Part shown: piece after piece, positions 9,457-18,431 of the stretch
How positions within the stretch are numbered: the first letter of the stretch is position 1
Layout of the letters: every line of letters starts with the position of its first letter
NCBI GenBank assembly: GCA_947461205.1
Contig: CANHJG010000017.1
Location: forward strand, 1 to 53,164
Direction of reading: 5' to 3'
Length of the DNA stretch: 53,164 bases
DNA from: Opitutia bacterium
GTDB taxonomy: Bacteria > Verrucomicrobiota > Verrucomicrobiia > Opitutales > Opitutaceae
Made by a program: the position numbers and the translations under genes
Notes under the pieces: generated by a model
What the model was told of the DNA's origin: nothing
Seen by the model: the letters and a program-made list of their open reading frames with translations, nothing else
The model's database searches: none

Positions 9457-10095
9457 ATGAAACTCACCGTTTTTAGTTCCGACGGCACGACGAGCAGCGA
9501 AAAAGATTTCGCCAACATCCCCACGTTTGAAGGCGACAAAGGCCTGCAAGCCGTGAAGGAAGTCATCGTTGCCATCAATGCCAACAACCGCCAAGGCACT
9601 CATTCCACCAAGACCCGCGGCGAAGTCCGCGGCGGTGGCAAGAAGCCGTGGCGCCAGAAGGGCACCGGCCGCGCCCGTGCCGGCTCCATCCGTTCTCCCC
9701 TGTGGAGCGGCGGTGGCGTCGTCTTCGGCCCGAAGCCCCGCGACTACTCGAAGAAGATCAACGGCAAGGTGAAGGATCTCGCCTTCAGCCGCGCGCTCTT
9801 CGACCGCGCGATTGCCGGCGAAATCGCCGTCATCGAAGCCTTCGTCGCCGCTCCCGCGAAGACGAAATCCGTCGGCGTCATCCTCGGCCGCATCTGCGCG
9901 AAGGGCAAACTGCTCCTCGTCGATGCTCCGTTCGCCATCGAAACCGCCCGCGCCGCCCGCAATCTTGAGCGCGTGTCCCTCCAGGACGCCTCCAAGCTCA
10001 ACACGCTCGATCTCGCGCAATACAAAAAAATCATCGTCAGCACCAAGGCGCTCGAGACCATTCTCGCCCGCGTCAATGGAGGAAAGAACTCATGA
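9457..10095 (+). CDS. rplD: 50S ribosomal protein L4
   Basis: 212 residues. L4 lines the peptide exit tunnel, and in some bacteria represses its own operon. The tunnel-loop signature [19 protein letters not shown] followed by [18 protein letters not shown] is at about 59-93. The tail of the gene contains the GGAGG-type ribosome site for rplW, with which it overlaps by 4 bases. A weak CGGAG precedes its own ATG. Whether L4 autoregulation exists here cannot be judged; no E. coli-like leader was recognised. Confidence 0.97.
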   Translation: MKLTVFSSDGTTSSEKDFANIPTFEGDKGLQAVKEVIVAINANNRQGTHSTKTRGEVRGGGKKPWRQKGTGRARAGSIRSPLWSGGGVVFGPKPRDYSKKINGKVKDLAFSRALFDRAIAGEIAVIEAFVAAPAKTKSVGVILGRICAKGKLLLVDAPFAIETARAARNLERVSLQDASKLNTLDLAQYKKIIVSTKALETILARVNGGKNS

Positions 10096-10373
10096 ACGCC
10101 GACAAAGTTCTCAAATTCGTCCGCCTTTCGGAGAAGTCGAACAAGCTCAGCTCGATGCTCGGGCAGTACACCTTCGAGGTCTTCAAGGACGCTAACAAGC
10201 ACCAGATCGCCGAAGCCGTGGAGCAGACCTTCAAGGTCACCGTCCGTCGTGTGAACACGATGACGACCCGCGGTAAAAACAAGAAGAGCCGCACGGGTCG
10301 TCCCAGCATCGGTTCAGATTACAAGAAGGCCATCGTCACCCTCAAGGCCGGCGACAAAATCGAGCTCGTCTAA
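10092..10373 (+). CDS. rplW: 50S ribosomal protein L23
   Basis: 93 residues, normal length. L23 sits at the tunnel exit and is the docking point for trigger factor and signal recognition particle. The middle matches L23: [20 protein letters not shown] then [17 protein letters not shown] (about 70-86). It starts inside the last codons of rplD (ATGA overlap), preceded by GGAGGA, one of the few clear Shine-Dalgarno sites in the region. This points to translational coupling with L4. Confidence 0.96.
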   Translation: MNADKVLKFVRLSEKSNKLSSMLGQYTFEVFKDANKHQIAEAVEQTFKVTVRRVNTMTTRGKNKKSRTGRPSIGSDYKKAIVTLKAGDKIELV

Positions 10374-10405
10374 CGCGACCTCGCCTCAACCGGAGCACAC
10401 CCAAC

Positions 10406-11272
10406 ATGCCTATCCATTCCTTCCGCCCGCTCACGCCTTCCGGCCGCTTCACTTCTCTCAACATGGAGAAGGGGCTCTCGAAAGAACGTCCCCAGCGCGC
10501 CCTCACCGAGCACAAGCACAAGAGCGGCGGCCGCAACGTCTACGGACGTGTCACGTCCCGCCATCGCGGCGGCGGTCACAAGCAGCTTTACCGCATCATC
10601 GACTTCAAGCGCTCGGTCCTCGATATGCCCGCCAAGGTGCAGGCGATCGAGTATGACCCGAACCGCTCGGCGAATATCGCTCTCATCGCCTACGCGAACG
10701 GCGAGAAGAGCTACATCATCGCCCCCGAGGGTCTCGCCGTCGGCACGAAGATCTTTGCCTCTAACCAGGCGACGACGAACGATTTCACGGTCGGCAACAA
10801 CTTCCCGCTGCGTTTGATCCCGCCGTCTACGCTCCTCCATTGCGTAGAGCTGCTGCCCGGTCGCGGTGCGCAGATCGCCCGCACGGCAGGTGCCAGCCTC
10901 GAGCTCATCGGCGTCGAAGGCGACAAGGCCCAGCTCAAGATGCCTTCCGGCGAATTCCGTTATGTGCACGCGGATTGCCGCGCCACCATCGGCGTCGTCG
11001 GCAACGGTGACCACAACAAGCAGTCCCTCGGCAAGGCCGGTCGCGCCCGTTGGCTCGGCAAGCGTCCTCACGTCCGCGGTATGGCGATGAACCCGGTCGA
11101 TCACCCCAACGGTGGTGGTCAGGGCAAGTCCAAGGGTGGTGGTGGCCGTCAACAGCTCGTGTCCCCCTGGGGCCAGCTCGCGAAGGGCTTCCCGACCCGC
11201 CGTCGCACGAAGTTGTCGAACAACTCGATCATTCTTCACCACAACGGCCGCAAGCCCCGCAACCAGAAGTAA
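10406..11272 (+). CDS. rplB: 50S ribosomal protein L2
   Basis: 288 residues, slightly longer than the usual 273-280. L2 is needed for subunit joining and peptidyl transferase activity. The start MPIHSFRPLTPSGRF, the RVTSRHRGGGHK segment and the C-terminal MNPVDHP motif are clear. The essential histidine of DHP (about residue 231) is kept. The usual HGGGEG that follows reads NGGGQG and is extended by a Gly/Lys-rich loop before SPWGQLAKG. A GGAG lies about 11 bases before the ATG. rpsS follows after 18 bases. Confidence 0.97.
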   Translation: MPIHSFRPLTPSGRFTSLNMEKGLSKERPQRALTEHKHKSGGRNVYGRVTSRHRGGGHKQLYRIIDFKRSVLDMPAKVQAIEYDPNRSANIALIAYANGEKSYIIAPEGLAVGTKIFASNQATTNDFTVGNNFPLRLIPPSTLLHCVELLPGRGAQIARTAGASLELIGVEGDKAQLKMPSGEFRYVHADCRATIGVVGNGDHNKQSLGKAGRARWLGKRPHVRGMAMNPVDHPNGGGQGKSKGGGGRQQLVSPWGQLAKGFPTRRRTKLSNNSIILHHNGRKPRNQK

Positions 11273-11290
11273 GCCGCCCCCTTTCGCACC

Positions 11291-11566
11291 ATGGCACGTT
11301 CCATCAAAAAAGGTTTCTTTGTCGACTACCACCTCCTCGAGAAAATCGAGAAGGCGGTCAAGGCCGGCGCCAAGAAGCCCATCCAGACCTGGTCCCGCCG
11401 CTCGACGATCACGCCCGACTTCATCGGCCACACGTTCAGCGTTCATAACGGCAAGGTCTTCACCGCCGTCTACGTCACCGAAAATATGGTCGGCCACAAA
11501 CTCGGCGAGTTCGCGCCCACCCGCACGTTCAAGTCGCACGGTGGCATGACCCGCAAGGAAATCTAA
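11291..11566 (+). CDS. rpsS: 30S ribosomal protein S19
   Basis: 91 residues, standard. S19 forms a head complex with S13 near the A-site tRNA. The start [20 protein letters not shown], the [20 protein letters not shown] core and the end [14 protein letters not shown] are all family hallmarks. The leader CCCCTTTCGCACC has no Shine-Dalgarno. In most bacteria rplV comes next. Here a gene for an exported protein is inserted 11 bases after the stop. Confidence 0.98.
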   Translation: MARSIKKGFFVDYHLLEKIEKAVKAGAKKPIQTWSRRSTITPDFIGHTFSVHNGKVFTAVYVTENMVGHKLGEFAPTRTFKSHGGMTRKEI

Positions 11567-11577
11567 GGTCGCTGTCC

Positions 11578-11904
11578 ATGCGCCGTCGTCTCTTCCTGTC
11601 CAGCCTGCTCGCGTTTGTCGCTGCTACGCCGTTTACGGCGCGCGCCGCGGTGGCGCCAGGCTTGGCCGAAGTCGTCGCGGTGCAGCCGACGCGCGTCGCC
11701 GACCTCGTGCTTCTGGACCACGGCTTCAACGCCGGTTTGCGCCAGGGCATGGTGTGCCGGATCACCCGTGGCGGCGCGGAAATCGCCGAGGTCCTCCTCG
11801 TCGAACTCCGCCCGACCTGCGGCTCGGCGCTCATCGTTCACCTCGCGGCCGGCCAGGCCATCCGCGCGGGCGACACCGCCTCCGTCAAAGTTCTCAAAAC
11901 CTAA
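11578..11904 (+). CDS. Small exported protein inserted between rpsS and rplV
   Basis: 108 residues. The N-terminus MRRRLFLSSLLAFVAATPFT is a signal peptide with likely cleavage after ARA (about residue 23). The remaining 85 residues (VVAVQPTRVADLVLLDHGF, NAGLRQGMVCRITRGGAEIA, then LLVELRPTCGSALIVHL) resemble short beta-barrel segments with a G(L/V)xxGM..xxxRGG pattern. Such segments occur in cell-envelope proteins of Verrucomicrobiota and Planctomycetes; no named family is assigned. It has the local codon bias, is read in the same direction and is packed 11 bases after rpsS, so it should be co-transcribed with ribosomal genes. A 91-base spacer with a CCGGCC/GGCCGG hairpin separates it from rplV. 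The function is unknown. Confidence 0.75.
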   Translation: MRRRLFLSSLLAFVAATPFTARAAVAPGLAEVVAVQPTRVADLVLLDHGFNAGLRQGMVCRITRGGAEIAEVLLVELRPTCGSALIVHLAAGQAIRAGDTASVKVLKT

Positions 11905-11995
11905 AAGCTAAACCAACCAAAAGGGTAGGGCGGATTCGCTCCGTCACTGCCGCCGGCCTCACGGCCGGAATCCTCCACCCGTCACCGTTATTACC

Positions 11996-12337
11996 ATGGA
12001 AGTTCAAGCCCTCACTCGCTACGCGCGCATGTCGCCGAAGAAAATGCGAGACATCTCCCGCATCGTCCAAGGCCGTAAGGCCGTCGAAGCACTCGAATAC
12101 CTCGCGCTCATCCCGCGTAAGTCCGCGAAACTCATCGCCAAGACGCTGAAAAGCGCGATCGCGAACGCCGAGAACAACAACAACCTTTCGGCCGACAGCC
12201 TCACGATCAAGTTCGCTCTCATCGAGAACGGTCCCGTGTTGAAGCGCTTCAAGGCCGGTGCCCGCGGTACCGCGATGCCACGCCGTAAGAAGATGTCCCA
12301 CATCCGCATCGTCCTCTCCGACGGAACCTCGAACTAA
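11996..12337 (+). CDS. rplV: 50S ribosomal protein L22
   Basis: 113 residues, standard. L22 reaches all 23S domains and its beta hairpin lines the exit tunnel. Recognised by ALTRYARMSPKKMRDISRIV near the start, then the C-terminal hairpin GPVLKRFKAGARGTAMPRRK and the end HIRIVLSDG. The start MEVQALTRYAR is the only suitable ATG. The leader has no Shine-Dalgarno. rpsC follows after 12 bases. Confidence 0.97.
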   Translation: MEVQALTRYARMSPKKMRDISRIVQGRKAVEALEYLALIPRKSAKLIAKTLKSAIANAENNNNLSADSLTIKFALIENGPVLKRFKAGARGTAMPRRKKMSHIRIVLSDGTSN

Positions 12338-12349
12338 TCACCAACTACC

Positions 12350-12982
12350 ATGGGCCAAAAAACCAATCCCACAGGCTTCCGTCTCGCCGTCCGTCGCAAC
12401 TGGCAGTCCCGCTGGTATGCCTCCAAGAAGGAGTTCCCCAAGCTGCTCCTCGAGGACCAGATCATCCGCACCAAGCTGATGGAGAAGCTCAAGCAGGCGT
12501 CTGTTCCGCGCATCTTCATTGAGCGCGCGTCGAACCGCGTCCGCGTCAAAATTTACACCGCCCGTCCGGGCATCGTCATCGGCCGTAAGGGTCAGGAAAT
12601 CGAGAAGATCAAAGAGGAACTCGCCAAGCTCACGGGCAAGGAAATCCTCCTCGACATCCAGGAAGTCAAGAAGCCCGAGATCGAGGCCGCTCTCGTCGCC
12701 GAGAACGTCGCGCTCCAGCTCGAGCGCCGCATTGCTTTCCGCCGCGCCATGAAGAAGGCCGTCGAAATGGCCATGGCGCTGGGTGCCGAAGGTATCCGTA
12801 TCCAATGCTCCGGCCGCCTCGGTGGCACGGACATCGCCCGCCGCGAGTGGCAGCGCAAAGGCCGCGTGCCGTTGCATACCCTCCGCGAAAACATCGACTA
12901 CGGCTTTGCCGAAGCGCTCACCCTCTACGGCAAGATCGGCGTCAAATGCTGGATCTGTAAAAAAGAGTCCGACAACAACTGA
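12350..12982 (+). CDS. rpsC: 30S ribosomal protein S3
   Basis: 210 residues, similar to the usual 210-235. S3 forms the mRNA entry tunnel and takes part in ribosomal helicase activity. The start [20 protein letters not shown], the KH RNA-binding domain with [16 protein letters not shown] (about 73-88) and the C-terminal [20 protein letters not shown] segment are all present. The tail after about 205 is short ([10 protein letters not shown]), so the acidic or basic tails seen in some species are missing. No Shine-Dalgarno precedes it. Confidence 0.97.
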   Translation: MGQKTNPTGFRLAVRRNWQSRWYASKKEFPKLLLEDQIIRTKLMEKLKQASVPRIFIERASNRVRVKIYTARPGIVIGRKGQEIEKIKEELAKLTGKEILLDIQEVKKPEIEAALVAENVALQLERRIAFRRAMKKAVEMAMALGAEGIRIQCSGRLGGTDIARREWQRKGRVPLHTLRENIDYGFAEALTLYGKIGVKCWICKKESDNN

Positions 12983-13008
12983 TCCGGTTCACGGATAAAC
13001 CCTTTTTA

Positions 13009-13020
13009 GGAGAATTCTCC
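13009..13020 (+). promoter_or_regulatory. rplP ribosome binding site inside a perfect 12-bp palindrome
   Basis: GGAGAATTCTCC ends one base before the rplP ATG; its first half, with the preceding TA, gives TAGGAG, an obvious Shine-Dalgarno. Self-pairing, or pairing between two mRNA molecules, could hide the site. The same arrangement occurs upstream of rplN and, more weakly, rplO. Confidence 0.55.
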
Positions 13021-13021
13021 C

Positions 13022-13444
<423 letters not shown>

Positions 13445-13463
13445 TTTTCAAACAACGCCCGCC

Positions 13464-13670
13464 ATGACTTCCAAAGAAATCCGCGATCTGTCCAACGACG
13501 AGATCACCGTCAAGGTCCGCTCCATCCGGGAGGAACTCCTCCAGCTGCGTCTGCGTAAGCAGACCGGCCAGGTGGAAAAGACCGACAAGCTCCGCACGCT
13601 CCGCAAGGATATCGCCCGCCTCCTCACCATCCAAAACGAGAAGAAGACCAAAGCGTCTGTCGCCGCTTAA
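13464..13670 (+). CDS. rpmC: 50S ribosomal protein L29
   Basis: 68 residues, standard. L29 lies beside L23 at the tunnel exit. The family pattern is clear: [14 protein letters not shown], then [20 protein letters not shown] and [14 protein letters not shown], forming two long helices. The open frame extends upstream inside rplP, but the ATG at 13464 gives the right length and start and lies 19 bases after the rplP stop. No Shine-Dalgarno. Confidence 0.95.
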   Translation: MTSKEIRDLSNDEITVKVRSIREELLQLRLRKQTGQVEKTDKLRTLRKDIARLLTIQNEKKTKASVAA

Positions 13671-13696
13671 TCGCTCGCCTCAACCACCTCACCGCC

Positions 13697-14038
13697 ATGT
13701 CCACCGCCACTGAAGGCCAGCGCACCCAGCGTCGCACCCAAATCGGTTTCGTCTCGAGCCGCTCGGGCGACAAGTCCGTCAAAGTCACCGTCGCCTACAA
13801 GACGCCGCATCCCCTCTACCACAAGGTCGTCAACCGCCAGACCGTTCTCCACGTCCACGACGAGAAGAACGAGACGAAGGTCGGCGACAAGGTCGAGGTC
13901 ATGGAAACTCGCCCGCTCAGCCGCCTCAAGCGCTGGCGTGTCGTCTCCATCATCCTCAAAGCCGTTACCACCGACGCCGTCGCAATCTCCGAGAAGGATG
14001 TTGCCGAACTCGTCCCCACCAAAGTCACGAAAGCCTGA
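13697..14038 (+). CDS. rpsQ: 30S ribosomal protein S17
   Basis: 113 residues, longer than the usual 80-90. S17 is a primary 16S-binding protein of OB fold. The core RRTQIGFVSSRSGDKSVKV, then VAYKTPHPLYHKVVNR and the GDKVEVMETRPLSRLKRWRV motif (about 63-82) are conserved. The extra length is about 10 residues at the start and 25 at the end. It follows rpmC by 26 bases. Confidence 0.96.
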   Translation: MSTATEGQRTQRRTQIGFVSSRSGDKSVKVTVAYKTPHPLYHKVVNRQTVLHVHDEKNETKVGDKVEVMETRPLSRLKRWRVVSIILKAVTTDAVAISEKDVAELVPTKVTKA

Positions 14039-14063
14039 GCGCTTTCATCTCCATTAACGTTTC

Positions 14064-14075
14064 CCTCCTAGGAGG
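14064..14075 (+). promoter_or_regulatory. rplN ribosome binding site inside a perfect 12-bp palindrome
   Basis: CCTCCTAGGAGG contains the complete Shine-Dalgarno AGGAGG, six bases before the rplN ATG at 14082, together with its exact complement. The message could pair with itself between two copies or form a small unstable hairpin that masks the site. Confidence 0.6.
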
Positions 14076-14081
14076 CTCGCC

Positions 14082-14447
14082 ATGATCCAACTGCGCTCCA
14101 TTCTCGAAGTCGCCGACAATACCGGTGCTCGCAAGGCCGCGATGATTAGCAAAAAAGGCCAGATCACTTCCACCGCCGGTGTGGGTGACATCATCACCGT
14201 TCACATCAAGCAGAGTGCCACTGAGGCCACCGTGAAGAAGGGCGAGGTCGTCAAGGCCGTCGTCGTTCGCACCAAGGCCCCGGTCCGCCGGGCCGACGGC
14301 AGCTACCTCCGCTTTGACAGCAACGCGATCGTCATCATCGACGCCGCGAACAACCCAAAGGGCACCCGTATCTTCGGCCCTGTCGCCCGCGAACTGCGTG
14401 CGAAGAACTTCATGAAGATCATTTCGCTCGCTCCGGAGGTCCTCTAA
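14082..14447 (+). CDS. rplN: 50S ribosomal protein L14
   Basis: 121 residues, standard. L14 forms part of an intersubunit bridge and is the site where RsfS binds. The start [19 protein letters not shown], the [12 protein letters not shown] strand and the end [18 protein letters not shown] are textbook. It has the best Shine-Dalgarno of the superoperon (AGGAGG, six bases before ATG), set in a palindrome. rplX starts one base after its stop and uses GGAGG in the final rplN codons. Confidence 0.97.
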   Translation: MIQLRSILEVADNTGARKAAMISKKGQITSTAGVGDIITVHIKQSATEATVKKGEVVKAVVVRTKAPVRRADGSYLRFDSNAIVIIDAANNPKGTRIFGPVARELRAKNFMKIISLAPEVL

Positions 14448-14448
14448 C

Positions 14449-14715
14449 ATGGCCACGAAATTCCACGTCAAACGCAACGATCAGGTCGTTGTCATCGCCG
14501 GCTCCCACAAGGGCAAAACAGGCAAGGTCCTCGAGATTCTCGCCGCCAAGTCACGCGCCCGCGTGGAAGGCGTCGCGATGATGAAGCGCCACCTCAAGAA
14601 ATCCGAGAAGCACCCCCAGGGCGCCATCGTCGAACTCGAGGGCTCCGTCCACACTTCCAATCTCATGCTCCAGTCGGTCTTCGACGCGAGCAAGCGCAAG
14701 AAGGCCACCGCCTAA
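14449..14715 (+). CDS. rplX: 50S ribosomal protein L24
   Basis: 88 residues, somewhat short for L24 (usually 100-110). It is an assembly initiator protein of the KOW fold. MATKFHVKRNDQVVVIAGSH then KGKTGKVLEIL is the KOW motif, followed by VEGVAMMKRHLKKSEKHPQG. Only a short tail follows. It is coupled to rplN through a one-base gap with GGAGG inside the rplN end. A 117-base spacer without a gene separates it from rplE. Confidence 0.96.
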   Translation: MATKFHVKRNDQVVVIAGSHKGKTGKVLEILAAKSRARVEGVAMMKRHLKKSEKHPQGAIVELEGSVHTSNLMLQSVFDASKRKKATA

Positions 14716-14832
14716 GAGCCCGCCACGAATGCGTGCTTGCCAACCCGGCGGCCCGCATGAGTTACTCGGCGCTTTTCCACTTTAATCATCCTCCTCTATT
14801 GCCTCCGGGTCGGTAATCCGGTCGCCACGAAC

Positions 14833-15417
14833 ATGAGCTACGTCCCCGTCCTTAAAAAAATCTACACCGAGCAGGTCGTCCCTGAGCTGGTGAAATCCCG
14901 CGGCTACAAAAACAAGCACCAGGTGCCGAAGTTGGTGAAGATCAACTTGAACACCGGTATTGACGCCGACGCCGACAAGAACCACATCGCCGACATCGCG
15001 CGCGACATGGGTGCCATCGCCGGGCAGAAGCCGATTCTGAACCGCTCGAAGAAGGCCATCGCTAACTTCAAGCTGAAGCCCAACCAAACCACCGGTTGCA
15101 GCGTCACCCTCCGCGGTCCCGCGATGTGGGAATTCCTCTACCGCCTCCTCTCCGTCGCTCTCCCCAGCATCCGCGATTTCCGCGGCGTGCCTTCGAAGCT
15201 CGACGGCCAAGGCAACTACAGCCTCGGAGTCACCGACTTCTCCATCTTCCCGGAGATCACTCTGGAGAACGTCAAGAAGACCATGGGGCTCGACGTCACG
15301 ATTGTTACTACCGCGCAGACCGACGACGAAGGCCGCGAGCTCCTGAAGCTCCTCGGCATGCCTTTCCGGCGCGTTGATCCGCAACCCGTGCAGCAGCAGA
15401 AACCCACCGCAGCCTGA
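14833..15417 (+). CDS. rplE: 50S ribosomal protein L5
   Basis: 194 residues, slightly longer than the usual 180. L5 binds 5S rRNA and contacts P-site tRNA and S13. Conserved blocks include VPKLVKINLNTGI, ITGQKP-like IAGQKPILNRSKKAIANFKL, then RGPAMWEFLYRLLSVALPSI and RDFRGVPSKLDGQGNYSLGV. The tail after about 180 (VDPQPVQQQKPTAA) is additional. No Shine-Dalgarno is visible in the spacer. Confidence 0.97.
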   Translation: MSYVPVLKKIYTEQVVPELVKSRGYKNKHQVPKLVKINLNTGIDADADKNHIADIARDMGAIAGQKPILNRSKKAIANFKLKPNQTTGCSVTLRGPAMWEFLYRLLSVALPSIRDFRGVPSKLDGQGNYSLGVTDFSIFPEITLENVKKTMGLDVTIVTTAQTDDEGRELLKLLGMPFRRVDPQPVQQQKPTAA

Positions 15418-15434
15418 GTTAATTTTCGCCGACC

Positions 15435-15740
15435 ATGCCCAAGACATCCGCCATCCAGCGCAACGAAAAGCGCAAGCGCCTCACCGCCAAGCACGCCGCT
15501 GAACGCGCCGAGCTCAAGGCCATCCTCAAGAATCCCGCCACCGCCGACGAGGCGTTCTACGCTGCGGGCAAGAAGCTCCAGCAGCTGCCCCGCAACTCCT
15601 CCGCCACGCGTATCCGCAATCGTTGCTCCATGAGCGGCCGCCCGCGCGCCTTCATCGGCAAGTTCGGCGTCTCCCGCATCCAGTTCCGTGAGCTCGCCCT
15701 CGCCGGCAAGATTCCTGGCGTGACGAAATCTTCTTGGTAA
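15435..15740 (+). CDS. rpsN: 30S ribosomal protein S14, zinc-free long form
   Basis: 101 residues. This is the long form of S14 without the CxxC zinc ribbon found in the short form. It is located in the 30S head beside S3 and S10. The start [20 protein letters not shown] and the end [20 protein letters not shown], then [18 protein letters not shown], are characteristic. It follows rplE by 17 bases, and 77 bases separate it from rpsH. Confidence 0.97.
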   Translation: MPKTSAIQRNEKRKRLTAKHAAERAELKAILKNPATADEAFYAAGKKLQQLPRNSSATRIRNRCSMSGRPRAFIGKFGVSRIQFRELALAGKIPGVTKSSW

Positions 15741-15817
15741 TTTTTTCCGGCCGCGGGGGTTTGTGCGCCACCGGCGCATCGGATATGACCCACGGCCACC
15801 TTTAAACAACATCCACC

Positions 15818-16210
15818 ATGACCGACCCGATCAGTGATCTCCTCACGCGCCTGCGGAACGCCAGCAAGGCGCGCCTCGATGAATGCGTGATTCCGCATTC
15901 CACCCTCAAAGAAGCCATCGCCGTTATCCTCCTCGTCGAGGGTTACGTCGCGGGCCACTCCAATTCCATTTCCGCCGCGGGTCACAAGACCCTCGTCGTG
16001 AAAATGAAGTATGTCGACGGCGCTCCCGCTATCACCGGCATTACCCGCGTGTCCTCCCCAGGCCGCCGTCTTTACTTCGGCTACACCGAAATTCCGCGCG
16101 TCCTCAATGGCCTCGGCATCGGCATCCTCTCGACCTCCAAAGGTCTGATGAAAGACGCTGACTGCCGCCGCAACAAGGCCGGTGGCGAACTGATCTGCAA
16201 CGTTTGGTAA
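15818..16210 (+). CDS. rpsH: 30S ribosomal protein S8
   Basis: 130 residues, standard. S8 is a primary binder of the central domain of 16S rRNA and in E. coli represses the spc operon. The start MTDPISDLLTRLRNASKARL, the central RVSSPGRRLYFGYTEIPRV and ending GIGILSTSKGLMKDADCRRN are conserved. The ending EGGELICNVW-like NKAGGELICNVW is also typical. The 77-base spacer before it might contain a control site, but no 16S-like S8 target was identified. Confidence 0.97.
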   Translation: MTDPISDLLTRLRNASKARLDECVIPHSTLKEAIAVILLVEGYVAGHSNSISAAGHKTLVVKMKYVDGAPAITGITRVSSPGRRLYFGYTEIPRVLNGLGIGILSTSKGLMKDADCRRNKAGGELICNVW

Positions 16211-16224
16211 AACCGCCACGTACC

Positions 16225-16764
16225 ATGAGCCGCATCGGCAAACAACCCGTTATCGTCCCCGACAAGGTCAAGGTTACCCTCACCGGTAACACCGTCCACG
16301 TCGAGGGTCCCAAAGGCAAAGTCTCCAAGGCTTTCGCGCCCGTCGTAAAGATCACCGTCGCCAACAAGTCGGTCGTCGTCAGTCCCACCGAGGATGACAG
16401 CCGCTTCGCGAAAGCGATGTATGGTACCGTCCGCTCGGTCATCGCCGGGATGGTCAAGGGCGCTTCCGAGGGGTACGTCAAGGATCTCGAAATCCAAGGC
16501 GTCGGCTTCAAAGCCAACCTCAAGGGCGCCACGCTCGATCTCGCGCTCGGCTATTCCCATCCGATTCTGATGGAAATCCCGGCCGGTATCAAACTCACCG
16601 TCACCGACCAGACGAAGATCAAGGTCGAGGGTGCAGACAAGCAGCTTGTCGGCGCCGTCACGGCGGAGATCCGCAGCTATTACCCGCCCGAGCCCTACAA
16701 GGGCAAGGGTGTCCGTATCGTTGGCGAACGCGTCCGCCGCAAAGAAGGCAAGACTGTCGCCTAA
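16225..16764 (+). CDS. rplF: 50S ribosomal protein L6
   Basis: 179 residues, standard. L6 lies near the factor-binding site. The start MSRIGKQPVIVPDKVKVTL at 16225 is chosen over a TTG 21 bases upstream, which overlaps rpsH. The C-terminal EIRSYYPPEPYKGKGVRIVG motif is diagnostic. Spacer to rpsH is 14 bases; no Shine-Dalgarno. rplR comes 29 bases later. Confidence 0.97.
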   Translation: MSRIGKQPVIVPDKVKVTLTGNTVHVEGPKGKVSKAFAPVVKITVANKSVVVSPTEDDSRFAKAMYGTVRSVIAGMVKGASEGYVKDLEIQGVGFKANLKGATLDLALGYSHPILMEIPAGIKLTVTDQTKIKVEGADKQLVGAVTAEIRSYYPPEPYKGKGVRIVGERVRRKEGKTVA

Positions 16765-16793
16765 TCGTAACCATCCTTTTCAGGGTCCATCCC

Positions 16794-17153
16794 ATGAGCA
16801 CTTCCAAAGCCATCCTCCTCCAGAAACGTCGTTGGAGAATCCGCAAAAAAGTTACCGGCACCGCCCTCCGCCCGCGCCTCTGTGTCCGCTTCACCGCGAA
16901 ACACGTGTACGCCCAGGCGATCGACGACGATACCGGCACCACGCTGGTTTTCCTTGGCAGCCTCGACGCCGAACTGCGCAAGCAGAAGCTGAAGGCCAAC
17001 ATCGCCGGCGCGAAAGTGCTCGGCGTCGCCTTCGCCTCCAAGGCCAAGGCCGCCGGCATCGCCTCGGTCGTCTTCGACCGCAGCGGCGCCCCTTACCACG
17101 GTAAAGTCAAAATCTTCGCCGACGCCGCTCGCGAAGGTGGCCTCCAATTCTAA
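16794..17153 (+). CDS. rplR: 50S ribosomal protein L18
   Basis: 119 residues, standard. L18 binds 5S rRNA and brings it to the large subunit. Matches include [20 protein letters not shown], then [20 protein letters not shown], and the end [20 protein letters not shown] followed by AREGGLQF. It is separated from rpsE by 8 bases. Confidence 0.97.
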   Translation: MSTSKAILLQKRRWRIRKKVTGTALRPRLCVRFTAKHVYAQAIDDDTGTTLVFLGSLDAELRKQKLKANIAGAKVLGVAFASKAKAAGIASVVFDRSGAPYHGKVKIFADAAREGGLQF

Positions 17154-17161
17154 AAATCAGC

Positions 17162-17842
17162 ATGAGCACCGAATCCTCTTCCGCGCCCGAGAGCGCCACG
17201 CCAGCCCCCGTCACCCCGGTCGTGACTGCCCCTGCTGCTGCCGCGCCTGAGCGCGAACAGCGCGCCCCCCGCGGCCAAGGCGGCGGCGGCGGCTTCCGCG
17301 GCGGCCAAGGCGGCAATCGCGGCCCCGGCGGCAATCGCGGCCCCCGCCGCGACAACCGCGACAAGCCCCAGGACGGCGACGGTCCGACGATGATCGAGAA
17401 GGTCGTCTTCATCAATCGCTGCGCCAAGGTCGTCAAGGGCGGTCGCCGCTTCTCCTTCGCTGCGCTCGCCGTCGTCGGCGACGGCAAGGGCAAAGTTGGC
17501 ATCGGCTACGGCAAGGCTAACGAAGTTCCCGACGCCATCAAGAAGGGCACCGCCAACGCCCACAAGCACCTCGTCAGCGTGAAGCTCAAGGGCGACACGA
17601 TTCCGCACGATGTGCTCGGTCGCTATGACGGCGGCCGCGTCATGCTCAAGCCCGCTTCTCCCGGCACCGGTCTCATCGCCGGTGGTGGTGTCCGCGCGGT
17701 CCTCGAGGCTGCCGGCGTCAAGAACATCCTCACCAAGTCGATGGGTTCCTCGAACCACATCGCCGTCGTGCACGCCACGCTCAACGGTCTCCTCCAGCTC
17801 CGTCTCGCCGAGAACATCACGGCGATCCGCAAGTCGAGCTAA
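17162..17842 (+). CDS. rpsE: 30S ribosomal protein S5 with Gly/Arg-rich N-terminal extension
   Basis: 226 residues against a usual 165-175. S5 shapes the mRNA path and contributes to decoding accuracy. The S5 core begins at about residue 78 ([20 protein letters not shown]) and shows [20 protein letters not shown] and [20 protein letters not shown]. The first 70 or so residues are an Ala/Pro stretch followed by Gly/Arg-rich [19 protein letters not shown], an RGG-like, probably disordered RNA-binding tail. The ATG at 17162 sits 8 bases after rplR, and the extension has the same codon bias, so it is likely translated. rpmD is missing after it. Confidence 0.95.
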   Translation: MSTESSSAPESATPAPVTPVVTAPAAAAPEREQRAPRGQGGGGGFRGGQGGNRGPGGNRGPRRDNRDKPQDGDGPTMIEKVVFINRCAKVVKGGRRFSFAALAVVGDGKGKVGIGYGKANEVPDAIKKGTANAHKHLVSVKLKGDTIPHDVLGRYDGGRVMLKPASPGTGLIAGGGVRAVLEAAGVKNILTKSMGSSNHIAVVHATLNGLLQLRLAENITAIRKSS

Positions 17843-17866
17843 GTCCCTTCACTCAAAAATCCGAGT

Positions 17867-17892
17867 CCCGCTCCGCCTATCGGCGGGGTGGG
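17867..17892 (+). promoter_or_regulatory. Stable hairpin between rpsE and rplO, in the slot where rpmD is usual
   Basis: CCCGCTCCGCC pairs with GGCGGGGTGGG around the four-base loop TATC, 11 pairs with two G-T wobbles. It is followed 22 bases later by the rplO start and not by a T tract, so it is not an intrinsic terminator. It could slow decay from the 3' side, or control rplO-secY translation. The Shine-Dalgarno TAGGA of rplO lies just after it, inside the small palindrome TCCTAGGA (17901-17908). Confidence 0.5.
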
Positions 17893-17914
17893 GCGACCCA
17901 TCCTAGGAACCATC

Positions 17915-18361
17915 ATGAAACTCCACGAACTTAAGAACGTTAAAGGTGCCATTCACCGCAAGAAGCGCGTCGGTTGCGGCGAAGGCGGCGGCCACGGCAA
18001 GACCTCCGGTCGCGGCGGCAAGGGCCAGTCGGCCCGCTCCGGCAGCTCCATCCGCCCCGGCTTCGAAGGCGGCCAGATGCCCCTCTACCGCAAGCTCCCG
18101 CATCGCGGCTTCAATCAGTTCAATTTCCGCACTGAGATCGCGATCCTGAATGTCGGCGACCTCGCTGGACTCGACGCGTCCGTCACGGAAGTCAATGCCG
18201 TGTCGCTCGCCGCCGCCGGACTCATCCGCAAGGGCGAGACGGCCGTGAAGATCCTCGGCGACGGCGAAGTCGGCCGCGCCTTCAAGGTGACCGCCGCCAA
18301 GTTCTCCGACTCGGCCAAGGCCAAGATCGAAAAAGCCGGTGGCCAGGCCATCGTCGCCTAA
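17915..18361 (+). CDS. rplO: 50S ribosomal protein L15
   Basis: 148 residues, standard. L15 is a late-assembly protein of the 50S. The start MKLHELKNVKGAIHRKKRVG at 17915 is preferred over a GTG-type start 27 bases upstream because it gives the family start and has TAGGA 8 bases before it. GRGGKGQSARSGSSIRPGFE and GGQMPLYRKLPHRGFNQFNF are L15 signatures. It follows rpsE directly; the gene for L30 (rpmD) that normally lies between is absent. secY follows after 70 bases. Confidence 0.96.
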   Translation: MKLHELKNVKGAIHRKKRVGCGEGGGHGKTSGRGGKGQSARSGSSIRPGFEGGQMPLYRKLPHRGFNQFNFRTEIAILNVGDLAGLDASVTEVNAVSLAAAGLIRKGETAVKILGDGEVGRAFKVTAAKFSDSAKAKIEKAGGQAIVA

Positions 18362-18431
18362 AGGGGAGCGCGTCGGCTAACCCCAGCGCGCTTCGTTTTT
18401 CCACACGTCTCCCAACCTCCCGCCTCACGCT

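Noticed and set aside
8812-10020. 402-codon minus-strand frame across rplC and rplD
   Set aside because: It spans two certain ribosomal genes and has the Ala/Gly/Asp-rich composition of a reverse frame.
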